From Hyphomicrobiales bacterium (GTDB lineage Bacteria > Pseudomonadota > Alphaproteobacteria > Rhizobiales > Rhizobiaceae), in contig UEHQ01000010.1 of the NCBI GenBank assembly GCA_900489925.1, positions 1 to 64,000 on the forward strand: DNA of 64,000 bases, read 5' to 3'. The notes under the pieces are model-generated. The model did not search any database, was not told the origin of the DNA, and was given only the letters and a program-made list of their open reading frames with translations. Position numbers and translations under genes: made by a program. Shown one piece after another: positions 24,962 to 32,726 of this stretch (positions are counted from its first letter, which is position 1; each line of letters begins with the position of its first letter).

Positions 24962-25306
24962 TTAGCTCTCGAAATTCAATCGCAGGACGTGGTGAAGGAA
25001 TTCGGGATTGATCAGCATGTTGAAGCTGATCGTCACGAGGTCTCCCTCACGCTTGACGACGGTCGAACCGATCTCGTCGTGAATGCCGAGAATCTCGAGG
25101 AAGAAGTGGTTCGGCACTTCCAGGTTCGGATTGACCTCCAGCACGGCGCCGGCGAGCGTGATCGTGCGGATCAGGCAGCGGACTTGCGTTCCCGTGCTGA
25201 GGTGGTGTCCGACGAAGATGATCTTGCCGGGGCGATCGAGCGAAAATTCCCGGTAGGCCTGTTCGGGCTGTGGGTGCTCTGTGTCGAGGTGCATCTGAAA
25301 GGCCAT
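24962..25306 (-). CDS. PilZ domain protein (degenerate copy)
   Basis: The 114-residue protein is colinear with the PilZ protein at 23376-23777: FSLDRPGKIIFV matches FNVKRPARIIAV, and VPNHFFLEILGIHDEIGSTV matches LPKHYYLNILGLAYRIGCAE. The arm has only one Arg (DRPGK) and the DxSxxG motif is replaced by TITLAGAVL. It therefore probably does not bind c-di-GMP and may work as a partner or in another pathway. GCGGAGG lies upstream of the ATG. Confidence 0.8.
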   Translation of the reverse strand: MAFQMHLDTEHPQPEQAYREFSLDRPGKIIFVGHHLSTGTQVRCLIRTITLAGAVLEVNPNLEVPNHFFLEILGIHDEIGSTVVKREGDLVTISFNMLINPEFLHHVLRLNFES

Positions 25307-25632
25307 GTTAGCCTCCGCTTGTTGTACGCTTCTAGATTAGCGCAAGATTGCTGACAACTTCTGAACAATCTCCCTACAATCCGAAGCTTATGCCTGTCTG
25401 GAGAGCAGAATGGCTCATTGTTGAGCAAACCGGGCAAATCGCTCCGGCTTGACAGGCCGCCGCCCTTCAATCATATCGGACATGGCTCGAGGCGCCAGCC
25501 GCTCGCGGACGACAAGTCCATGGTGAAGTCCTCGGCACGATTCAGTCACAGCCATTTGGTGCATGCTGACTGCAGGCAATGCGAGCTCCCTTGTGACGGT
25601 CGAAATGGCATGCCTTCCGAAAGGCTGAATCC
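25307..25632. other. Intergenic region without supported gene
   Basis: The 326 bases between the second PilZ gene and the glyoxalase-related gene must carry both promoters. An antisense frame here has no start signal or family match. I see no clear hairpin or repeat. Confidence 0.45.
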
Positions 25633-26070
25633 GTGACCACTGCATATCCCACGATCGAAGAGCTGAAGTCGCAGGCGAAGCGCCTTCGTCAGGCGATGGA
25701 AACACGCGGCACCGCGATCTCCCACAGCGCCGCCCTCGAGCTTGTCGCCCAGCAGCACGGCGTGCGTGACTGGAATACGCTTTCCGCGCTCGCGACACGC
25801 CCGAACGAAGAGCCGATCGCTGCCCTTTCCGTCGGCGCGAAGGTCCGTGGCCGGTATCTGAACCAGACGTTCAGCGGCAAGATTCTGGCGCTCTCGGCAC
25901 ATGGCGGCGGCCTCCACAAGATCACGATCCACTTCGACGAGCCCGTCGATGTCGTGACCTTCGAGAGCTTCTCGGCGTTCCGGCAGCGCATCAATGCGCA
26001 GGTCGATGGCAACGGCGTGTCGCCGCGCAAGACGTCGAACGGTGTTCCCCACCTCGTTCTCGACATCTGA
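25633..26070 (+). CDS. Glyoxalase-related domain protein
   Basis: The 145-residue protein starts (GTG) with YPTIEELKSQAKRLRQAME, then ISHSAALELVAQQHGVRDWNTL, the pattern of a small helical domain often called glyoxalase-superfamily-related in Rhizobiales. The C-terminal half (VGAKVRGRYLNQTFSGKILAL, IHFDEPVDVVTFESF) looks like a beta barrel. The GAAAGG upstream fits the GTG start. Enzymatic function is unproven. The MATE gene follows after 62 bases and may share the transcript. Confidence 0.8.
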   Translation: MTTAYPTIEELKSQAKRLRQAMETRGTAISHSAALELVAQQHGVRDWNTLSALATRPNEEPIAALSVGAKVRGRYLNQTFSGKILALSAHGGGLHKITIHFDEPVDVVTFESFSAFRQRINAQVDGNGVSPRKTSNGVPHLVLDI

Positions 26071-26132
26071 GCCTTTCCCGGTTTCCCATTCCACACGGCC
26101 GCAGCCGCTGGCCGTCGCTCTTCGGTATCTCT

Positions 26133-27500
26133 ATGAAAAACAATGCTGAAAAGAACATGTTTCTGACCGCCCCGCTTGCCGCCGTCTTCGCTCGGACGGC
26201 GGCGCCGATCATCATGATCACGACGATCAATGGTCTCTTCGCGGTGGTCGACGCCTACTTTCTCGGTGCCTATGTCGGCCCCGCAGCGCTTTCGGCCGTC
26301 ACACTGATCTTTCCCGGGCTGATGATGATCATCGCCCTGCAATCCCTTGTGTCGAACGGCATGGCAAGCATCCTCGCCCGGCAGTTCGGTGCGGGAAATA
26401 GGCAAGCCGCCCGCCGGACCTTCGCCACGGCGCATCTCCTGGCGATCGCTGTCGTGGTCCTGCTTAATCTCGCCTATTGGAGCGTCGGTTGGCGGGTCGT
26501 CGAGGCTGCGGCCGAAGGTAACGCGACGGTGGCGGCAAACGCCACGCTCTTCATGGGAATCATGATCGGCTCAGCCGCCATCGCCTTCTTCCTGTCGCTG
26601 AACATCGATGCCCTGCGCTGCGAAGGTCGGATCGGCTTCATGACCGCCGTGACGCTCGCCGCATCGCTCCTCAACATCGCAGCCAACTGGTTTTTCATGG
26701 CTGTCATGCAGTGGGGTGTCGCCGGTTCGGCGATCGGTACCGTCTCGGCGCAGGCGATCTGCCTTGTCGCAATCCTCGCCTATCGCTGGCGGAAGGCCGA
26801 CGCCTTGCGACCGGCGGGCCGTGGTGCGGCTGGCGAATGGAAGGCCATCCTCGCCCTGGGCATGCCCATGAGTCTCGGTTTCATCGGGATCTCGCTGAGC
26901 TCAGCAGCGGTGATCTTCAATCTTTCGCTCTGGGGCACGTCCGACTACGTGGCGACCATCGGCGCGTACGGCATCATCACGCGAATCATGACTTTCGCCT
27001 ATCTACCGCTGCTCGGCCTCAACATCGCCTTCCAGACCATATCCGGCAACAATTTCGGGGCAGCGCTCTCCGATCGAGTCGGCCGCAGCCTGCGGATCGC
27101 GATGGTGTCGGCGCTCGTCTATTGCGCAGCGGTCGAGCTGATCGTCGAATTGCTGGCCGGACGGTTCGGGGCGATCTTTGTCAGTGATCCCATCGTGGTG
27201 GCCGAGGTGGCGCGCATCTTGCCCTGGACGGTCGGCTGCTATTTCCTCTTCGGCCAGATGATCGTGCTCTCGGGCTATTTCCAGTCGATCGGCGATGCCC
27301 GGCGTGCGGCGATCTTCGGCCTGTCGCGGCCCTATCTCTTCACGCTGCCCCTGACATTCCTGCTGCCGCATGTCTTCGGCGAGATGGGGATCTGGATGGT
27401 GCCGGTCTTTGCGGAGTTATGCATGCTGCTGCTCGCCGCCTGGGTGCTTGTCCGCCTTGCGAAAAGCAAGGGCTGGCGCTACGGCCTGCTCCCCGCCTGA
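26133..27500 (+). CDS. MATE family multidrug/metabolite exporter
   Basis: The 455-residue protein has 12 membrane segments in two MATE bundles (AAPIIMITTINGLFAVVDAYFL in the first; ALGMPMSLGFIGISLSSAAV in the second), and short charged N- and C-termini. MATE proteins use Na+ or H+ gradients to export cationic drugs or organic acids. It follows the glyoxalase-related gene by 62 bases. A strong GC hairpin (27508-27532) follows the stop. Its substrate is unknown. Confidence 0.92.
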   Translation: MKNNAEKNMFLTAPLAAVFARTAAPIIMITTINGLFAVVDAYFLGAYVGPAALSAVTLIFPGLMMIIALQSLVSNGMASILARQFGAGNRQAARRTFATAHLLAIAVVVLLNLAYWSVGWRVVEAAAEGNATVAANATLFMGIMIGSAAIAFFLSLNIDALRCEGRIGFMTAVTLAASLLNIAANWFFMAVMQWGVAGSAIGTVSAQAICLVAILAYRWRKADALRPAGRGAAGEWKAILALGMPMSLGFIGISLSSAAVIFNLSLWGTSDYVATIGAYGIITRIMTFAYLPLLGLNIAFQTISGNNFGAALSDRVGRSLRIAMVSALVYCAAVELIVELLAGRFGAIFVSDPIVVAEVARILPWTVGCYFLFGQMIVLSGYFQSIGDARRAAIFGLSRPYLFTLPLTFLLPHVFGEMGIWMVPVFAELCMLLLAAWVLVRLAKSKGWRYGLLPA

Positions 27501-27507
27501 AGGACGA

Positions 27508-27532
27508 GAGCCGCGCCTCATGGGCGCGGCTC
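27508..27532. terminator. GC-rich hairpin after the MATE gene
   Basis: GAGCCGCGCC pairs with GGCGCGGCTC around a short loop. It lies between the MATE stop and the stop of the convergent Cys-rich gene and could serve both. Poly-T is absent. Confidence 0.5.
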
Positions 27533-27538
27533 TCCGGT

Positions 27539-27703
27539 TCACTCATTGTTGCTCGCTCTGGCAGTGGTCGCTGCAGGATCGGCTTCCTTGAGCGCCTCGG
27601 CGCATTCCTGGCAGCAGACTTCGACGGTCTTCCCGCCGAGCTTGACGCTGATCACCTCAGGCCCGAGTTCGCAGTCGCAGGCGGCACAGGTCGTTTTCTT
27701 CAT
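27539..27703 (-). CDS. 54-residue Cys-rich putative metal-binding protein
   Basis: The small frame reads MKKTTCAACDCELGPEVISV and continues with GGKTVEVCCQECAEAL. Cys6, Cys9 and Cys11 face Cys30, Cys31 and Cys34, a CxxCxC...CCxxC layout like the TRASH/YHS-type metal-binding modules. The rest is a short acidic tail. GGAGG lies nine bases before the ATG. It lies 92 bp downstream of an AraC regulator that itself has a Cys/His-rich N-terminus, on the same strand. Zinc, copper or another soft metal is plausible; a redox role is also possible. A hairpin covers its Shine-Dalgarno sequence. Confidence 0.75.
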   Translation of the reverse strand: MKKTTCAACDCELGPEVISVKLGGKTVEVCCQECAEALKEADPAATTARASNNE

Positions 27704-27707
27704 GGCA

Positions 27708-27746
27708 ATGATCCTCCGTTTGGTATCCCCTTCGGGACAGGATCAT
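27708..27746 (-). promoter_or_regulatory. Leader hairpin of the Cys-rich gene covering the Shine-Dalgarno sequence
   Basis: On the minus strand ATGATCCT (27739-27746) pairs perfectly with AGGATCAT (27708-27715), which includes part of the ribosome site GGAGG. Inside lies a second stem TCCC/GGGA (27726-27729 with 27734-27737). The ATG at 27703 follows directly. Confidence 0.5.
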
Positions 27747-27795
27747 AAGACCACTTATGCCGACGCTGCCGCTGTCGAATTCTTTAGCAACTTTC

Positions 27796-28650
27796 TCAGC
27801 GCCGAAGCCGCGCCGCGCGCTGGAATTCGGCGGGCGTCTGGCCATAGGTCTGGCGGAACGAGGATGTAAAGTGGCTGTGGCTGGAAAAGCCCAATTCCAG
27901 GCCGAGCGCCGTCAGGTCGTCGTACTGTCCGAGCAGGTCGAGCGCCCTCGCAAGGCGCAGCCGCAGCTGGTAGCGGTAAAGTGGGGTGGCTTCGACCTGC
28001 TGAAAGACCTGCGTGAGATAGACAGGCGAGACGCCGACCTCCGCGGCGATTTCGGCAAGAGTCCACCGGCGGGCGAGATCCGAGGAGAGGGCGAGCTTTG
28101 CCCGGTCGACAAGCTTCTGTCGCCCGACGCTGGCGCCTGCGGCATGTGATGTTCGTTCACCGAGCGAGCGGCGGACAAGAGTGAGCGCCAGCGTTTCCGC
28201 CTCCAGCGTCTCGGCAGCCTTGCGATGCAGGCCGTGGCGTAGCAGCGCCACGAGCGCCTGCGCTCGCGGATCGATCCGCCGTCGCTGCCGGCGAAAACCG
28301 AAGATCTCTCCCGGCTGGATCTGATCTTTCGGCGCCAGTTCGGCAAGCAACGCGTCATCGATGGACAGATCGATACAGGCATCGCCACCGTCGATAGGAT
28401 GGCTGATCCGGTAGCCTTGCGCCGCATTGAAAAACAGCATCTGGTTCGCCTCTGCCACGGTGTCGTTGCGCCCGACATGGCGCATGAAAACACCGCGGTA
28501 AGGATAGACGAGGCTCGTCTTGTGGGCGCATTCCTCTTCGCTCTTATGCCGGCACTCGCCATTGCAGACGACGTCACGGATCGTGACGGTCTTCGTCTTC
28601 AACAGCAGTTCGGTCGAGAATTGCGCCATGACGGTTTCCGGAAGTTGCAT
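27796..28650 (-). CDS. AraC-family transcriptional regulator with Cys/His-rich N-terminus
   Basis: The 284-residue protein has a cupin-like N-terminal half and a double HTH at about 185-284 (WTLAEIAAEVGVSPVYLTQVFQQ; GLELGFSSHSHFTSSFRQTYGQTPAEFQR). Residues 29-43 (CNGECRHKSEEECAH) hold three Cys and two His in a short stretch, unusual for this family and suggestive of metal or redox sensing. It lies upstream of the Cys-rich mini-protein on the same strand, so both may form a small regulatory unit. Its target and signal are not known. Confidence 0.88.
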   Translation of the reverse strand: MQLPETVMAQFSTELLLKTKTVTIRDVVCNGECRHKSEEECAHKTSLVYPYRGVFMRHVGRNDTVAEANQMLFFNAAQGYRISHPIDGGDACIDLSIDDALLAELAPKDQIQPGEIFGFRRQRRRIDPRAQALVALLRHGLHRKAAETLEAETLALTLVRRSLGERTSHAAGASVGRQKLVDRAKLALSSDLARRWTLAEIAAEVGVSPVYLTQVFQQVEATPLYRYQLRLRLARALDLLGQYDDLTALGLELGFSSHSHFTSSFRQTYGQTPAEFQRAARLRR

Positions 28651-28684
28651 GCGGGAAAGCCTGCTATCGGCATCCTAGCACAGT

Positions 28685-28906
28685 TCAGTCCCGGCAATAG
28701 ACGTGCACATCGCTTTCGGTCTGGTAGCGCGACAGGCCGATATCCTTCAGCTGCGCGTCGGAAAGCTCCATGACGGCGTTCAGGTTGCGTCGCTCCCTGA
28801 GTTTGCGCGCTGTCCAGCGATAAAAGGAGAGAAACGCGCCCACGAGCCGTGATGGCTTGGCCGAACGGCGGCTCTCGGCCGCAACAATGGTGGTTGAGCC
28901 GTGCAT
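28685..28906 (-). CDS. DUF1127 domain small protein
   Basis: The 73-residue protein has the DUF1127 core in its second half: WTARKLRERRNLNAVMELSD then AQLKDIGLSRYQ, preceded by a basic region. These small Arg-rich proteins are common in alphaproteobacteria and have been linked to phosphate uptake, stress and RNA processing. The Shine-Dalgarno GGAGG is buried in a perfect 9-bp hairpin (28913-28939), so translation is probably controlled. It is the last gene before the inositol operon and reads in the same direction. Confidence 0.92.
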   Translation of the reverse strand: MHGSTTIVAAESRRSAKPSRLVGAFLSFYRWTARKLRERRNLNAVMELSDAQLKDIGLSRYQTESDVHVYCRD

Positions 28907-28912
28907 GGTAAT

Positions 28913-28939
28913 CCTCCATCGGTTTGATTTCGATGGAGG
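28913..28939 (-). promoter_or_regulatory. Perfect hairpin sequestering the DUF1127 Shine-Dalgarno sequence
   Basis: CCTCCATCG (28931-28939 read on the minus strand) pairs without mismatch with CGATGGAGG (28913-28921 on the minus strand) across a 9-nt loop. The GGAGG in the 3' arm is the ribosome site for the ATG at 28906. Confidence 0.65.
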
Positions 28940-28997
28940 CAGTGAACCATCTGCACGGCTCGCCCGCTGTCAGATTATTTAGCGATTCTGCGTCGGC

Positions 28998-29792
28998 TTA
29001 TTTCAGGAGCCATTCGTGCTCCGGCGCATTGTGGAACTTCCACACCCGCTTCGGCCCGGCCATGACGTTGAGATAGTAGAGGTCGTAGCCGTGAATGGTG
29101 GCGCAGGGGTGATAGCCCTTCGGCACCAGCGTCACATCGCCATTTTCCACCGCCATCGCCTCATCGAGCGAGCGATCGTCGGTGTAGACGCGCTGGAACG
29201 CAAAGCCCTGCGGCGGGTTCATGCGGTGGTAGTAGGTCTCTTCCAGCAGGCTCTCGTTCGGAAGATTGTCCTGATCGTGCTTGTGCGACGGGTAGGACGA
29301 GGTGTTTCCACTCGGCGTGATGACCTCGACCACCAGCAACGAATGGGCGGAATTGTCGTCTTCGGGCATGATGTTGGTCACCAGACGCACATTCGAGCCC
29401 TTGCCGCGCTGGAACTGCGGATGGACGCCGGGCGGGATGAGCTTTGCCTTGTGGTCGCCGCCGCCAGGCGCAGAGCAGACGGCGAGTTCCAGATCCGTCT
29501 CGGCCGTTACCGACCAGCCGGAGCCGGCCGGCACGTAGAGCGAATGCGGCGCCCCTTCGAACGGGCTCATGCGTCCGCCGACGGAGCCGAAATCCTCGCC
29601 TGCCGCCGTTGCCTTGCCTTTGCCTGACACCCAGACAAGGCAGACTTCGCGGCCGCTTGCATCGCCGGAGACGGTTTCGCCCGGCTTGAGCCGATGCATG
29701 TCGAAGCCGACATAAGTCCAGCCGGCGCTTTCAGGCGTCACATGCGTGACGCGGCCATGCGTGCTGGATGGTTTTACCTTCAGGTTTGGCAT
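28998..29792 (-). CDS. iolB: 5-deoxy-glucuronate isomerase IolB
   Basis: The 264-residue bicupin protein starts MPNLKVKPSSTHGRVTHVTP and contains PSGNTSSYPSHKHD, the metal-binding cupin motif, LLEETYYHRMNPPQGFAFQRVY and KGYHPCATIHGYDLYYLNVMAG, all typical of IolB. It converts 5-deoxy-glucuronate to 2-deoxy-5-keto-gluconate in myo-inositol breakdown. It is the last gene of iolC-iolD-iolE-iolB on the minus strand, 76 bases after iolE. A GGAGAG site lies upstream. Confidence 0.96.
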   Translation of the reverse strand: MPNLKVKPSSTHGRVTHVTPESAGWTYVGFDMHRLKPGETVSGDASGREVCLVWVSGKGKATAAGEDFGSVGGRMSPFEGAPHSLYVPAGSGWSVTAETDLELAVCSAPGGGDHKAKLIPPGVHPQFQRGKGSNVRLVTNIMPEDDNSAHSLLVVEVITPSGNTSSYPSHKHDQDNLPNESLLEETYYHRMNPPQGFAFQRVYTDDRSLDEAMAVENGDVTLVPKGYHPCATIHGYDLYYLNVMAGPKRVWKFHNAPEHEWLLK

Positions 29793-29868
29793 CGGTACTC
29801 TCCATTGCCTGCAAATTTCCCCATGGGGGAGAAGTTGGGCGTCCCGCCGTCAGACGAAACGCCTCGCG

Positions 29869-30786
29869 TTACCCCTTGGGAAAACCCTCGGTTTCGACGG
29901 TATAGCCAGCGGCCGTCATGACGCGCATCAGCTCGGCGTGGCCGATTTCCGCCATCTTCTGAGGCGGCGCCTTGCGCGGATCCTGTTCGGCCTCGACGAC
30001 GAACCAGCCTTCATAGCCGTAACCGGCGAACCGTTTCACGATGGCGCCGAAATCGAGCGAACCGTCACCCGGCACGGTGAAGGCACCGAGCGCCACAGCA
30101 TCGAGGAAGGACTGCTTACTACGGTCGAGCCCGTCGACGACAGCCTTGCGGATGTCCTTGACGTGAACGTGGTTGATGCGGGCGTGATGGTTGTCGATGG
30201 CGCGGAGAACGTCGCCGCCGGCAAAGGCCAGATGTCCGGCGTCGAGCAGCAGCGGAATGCCTTCGCCCGAATTGCGCATGAAGGCGTCGAGTTCCGGTTC
30301 GGTCTCGACGACGGCCGCCATGTGGTGGTGATAGGAAAGCGGCATGCCCTGCTCGGCGCACCATTCGCCGAACTGCGTGACCTTGCGGGCATAGGTCTTC
30401 ATCTCGTCATCCGAGAGGCGCGGCTTGGTCGCGAGCGGCTTGGAGCGGTCACCCTGGATCGAGCGCCCAACTTCGCCATAGACGATGCAGGGCGCGTTGA
30501 CGGCCTTGAACAGCTCGATCATCGGCGCGATGCGATCCTTGTTGGCCGCAAGCTCCTCATCGACGAGCATGCCGGAGAACCACCCGCCGCAAAGAGTCAC
30601 GTCGGCGGCCTTCAGTATAGGCAGCATCTCGGCCGGATTGTTCGGAAAGCGGCGGCCCTGTTCCATACCGGTGAAGCCGGCGCCGCGCGACTGACGCAGG
30701 CATTCTTCCAGGGATACGTCGTCGCTGAGCTCGGGTAGATCGTCGTTCCACCAGGCGATCGGCGACATGCCAAGTTTGGCCTTCAT
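29869..30786 (-). CDS. iolE: myo-inosose-2 dehydratase IolE
   Basis: The 305-residue TIM-barrel (xylose-isomerase-like) protein starts KAKLGMSPIAWWNDDLPELS and has GFTGMEQGRRFP, then YHHHMAAVVETEPELDAFM, LLLDAGHLAFAGGD and INHVHVKDIRKAVV, the metal-binding positions of the family. It dehydrates scyllo-inosose. The ATG at 30786 follows GAGGAG. It lies 66 bases downstream of iolD. Confidence 0.96.
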   Translation of the reverse strand: MKAKLGMSPIAWWNDDLPELSDDVSLEECLRQSRGAGFTGMEQGRRFPNNPAEMLPILKAADVTLCGGWFSGMLVDEELAANKDRIAPMIELFKAVNAPCIVYGEVGRSIQGDRSKPLATKPRLSDDEMKTYARKVTQFGEWCAEQGMPLSYHHHMAAVVETEPELDAFMRNSGEGIPLLLDAGHLAFAGGDVLRAIDNHHARINHVHVKDIRKAVVDGLDRSKQSFLDAVALGAFTVPGDGSLDFGAIVKRFAGYGYEGWFVVEAEQDPRKAPPQKMAEIGHAELMRVMTAAGYTVETEGFPKG

Positions 30787-30852
30787 CAATAGTCTCCTCA
30801 AAAGCATTATTGGAAGAGCGGAGCCGCTCTTCCCGAAGATGAAATCAGTCGA

Positions 30853-32703
30853 TCAGCCGATGCGCTGGGCGGCGCGCGCCTTGACATAAGCCGCGTGTGC
30901 CTTGTTGACCTGTTCGCGCGGGCTGACTTCGGGAACGGCAACGTCCCACCAGTATCCGCCGGCATCCGTGGTGATCAGCGGATCGGTGTCGATCACGAAG
31001 ACCGAGGTGCGATCGTTCTTCTTCGAGTCGGCAATCGCCTTCTCGAGTTCGGCGATCGACGCAACCTTGACCGCGATCGCGCCCATGCTCTCGGCATGTG
31101 CCCGGAAGTCGATCTCCGGCATGACCTCGTAGTGCGCGTCCTTCAGCAGGTTGTTGAAGTTCGCGCCACCGGTCGCCATCTGCAGCCGGTTGATGCAGCC
31201 GTAGCCTCGGTTGTCGAGCAGGACGATGTTGAGCTTCAGGCCGAGCATGACTGACGTCGCGAGCTCGGAATTCAGCATCATGTAGGAGCCGTCGCCGACG
31301 AGAATGAAGACTTCCTTCTCAGGATGCGCCATCTTGGCGCCAAGGCCGCCGGCAATCTCGTAGCCCATGCAGGAGAAGCCATATTCCATGTGGTAGCTGC
31401 CAGGCGCGGTCGCCGGCCAGAGCTTGTGCATTTCGCCGGGAAGTCCGCCGGCGGCGCAAAGGCCGATTGCCTTTTCGAGGTCGATCGAGCGGGTGACAGC
31501 GCCGATCACCTGGGCGTCGGAGGGCAGGGCTGCATTGGTGCTCGCCATTGCCTTGGCGGCGGCGTCCATCCAGACCTTCTTTTCCCGTTCGGCTTTCTCC
31601 GCCAGCGAAGCCGGTGCCTTCCAGCCGGCAAGCCCGCTCGAAACGGCCTTCAGTCCCTCGCGGGCATCGGCCACCAGCGTCTGGCCATCGTGCTTGGCTG
31701 CGTCGTAGGCAGCAATGTTGAGGCCGAGAATCTTCAGCTTGTCGTTCTGGAAGAGCGCCCAGGAACCCGTCGTGAAGTCCTGGCAGCGCGTACCGACGGC
31801 GATGATCAGGTCTGTATCCGTTGCAATGGCATTGGCCGCAGACGTGCCCGTGACGCCAACGGAGCCGAGCGCCAGCGGATGCCGCTCGTCGATCGCTGAC
31901 TTGCCGGCCTGCGTGACGACGACGGGGATCCGGTGTTCTTCCGCAAACGCCGTGAGTTCCTTGGTGGCCTGCGAGTAGATCACACCGCCACCGGCGATGA
32001 TGACCGGCTTTTCGGACTTCTTGATGAGGGCAATGGCGCTTGCCAGCTCGTCGGCATCCGGTCGCGGACGACGCGTGGTCCAGACGCGCTCCTCGAAGAA
32101 GCTTTCCGGGTAATCGAAGGCTTCAGCCTGCACGTCCTGGCACAGCGACAGCGTCACCGGGCCGCAATCATAGGGGTCAGTCAACACCTGCATGGCGCGC
32201 TTCAGCGCCGAGATGATCTGCTCCGGCCGTGTGATACGGTCGAAATAGCGCGAAACCGAACGGAAGGCATCATTGGCCGAAACCGTGCCGTCGCCGAAAT
32301 CCTCGATCTGCTGCAGCACCGGATCCGGCGCACGATTGGCGAAGACGTCGCCCGGCAGGAAGAGAACGGGGATACGGTTGACATGGGCGACGCCGGCCGC
32401 TGTCACCATATTGAGTGCACCGGGGCCGATCGAAGTCGTGCAGGCCATGAAACGCTGGCGGAAATTCGCCTTGGCATAGGCAATCGCCGCATGGGCCATG
32501 CCTTGCTCGTTATGGGCGCGGTAGGTCGGCAGTTCGCCACGCACTTGATACAGCGCCTCGCCGATGCCGGCGACGTTGCCGTGCCCGAAGATCGCCCAGA
32601 CGCCCCCGAAGATAGGGACCTTCTTGCCGTCCACCACGGTCATCTGCTTCTTGAGGAAATGCGTGACGGCCTGCGCCATCGTCAATCGTACAGTCTTGCC
32701 CAT
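30853..32703 (-). CDS. iolD: 3D-(3,5/4)-trihydroxycyclohexane-1,2-dione hydrolase IolD
   Basis: The 616-residue ThDP-dependent protein follows the acetolactate-synthase-like three-domain plan: the N-terminal Pyr domain (HGNVAGIGEALYQVRGELPT with a catalytic Glu region), a central domain (PVIIAGGGVIYSQA), and the C-terminal PP domain (ILVGDGSYMMLNSELATSVM, the GDGS...NN ThDP motif). It opens the trione ring of the inositol pathway. GGGAGG precedes the ATG. It starts 23 bases after the iolC stop. Confidence 0.96.
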   Translation of the reverse strand: MGKTVRLTMAQAVTHFLKKQMTVVDGKKVPIFGGVWAIFGHGNVAGIGEALYQVRGELPTYRAHNEQGMAHAAIAYAKANFRQRFMACTTSIGPGALNMVTAAGVAHVNRIPVLFLPGDVFANRAPDPVLQQIEDFGDGTVSANDAFRSVSRYFDRITRPEQIISALKRAMQVLTDPYDCGPVTLSLCQDVQAEAFDYPESFFEERVWTTRRPRPDADELASAIALIKKSEKPVIIAGGGVIYSQATKELTAFAEEHRIPVVVTQAGKSAIDERHPLALGSVGVTGTSAANAIATDTDLIIAVGTRCQDFTTGSWALFQNDKLKILGLNIAAYDAAKHDGQTLVADAREGLKAVSSGLAGWKAPASLAEKAEREKKVWMDAAAKAMASTNAALPSDAQVIGAVTRSIDLEKAIGLCAAGGLPGEMHKLWPATAPGSYHMEYGFSCMGYEIAGGLGAKMAHPEKEVFILVGDGSYMMLNSELATSVMLGLKLNIVLLDNRGYGCINRLQMATGGANFNNLLKDAHYEVMPEIDFRAHAESMGAIAVKVASIAELEKAIADSKKNDRTSVFVIDTDPLITTDAGGYWWDVAVPEVSPREQVNKAHAAYVKARAAQRIG

Positions 32704-32726
32704 GGGGCACCTCCCAAATGCTCTAA

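Noticed and set aside
25415-25798. Minus-strand frame ending in a helix-like basic segment
   Set aside because: It overlaps the glyoxalase-related gene in antisense and has no credible start.
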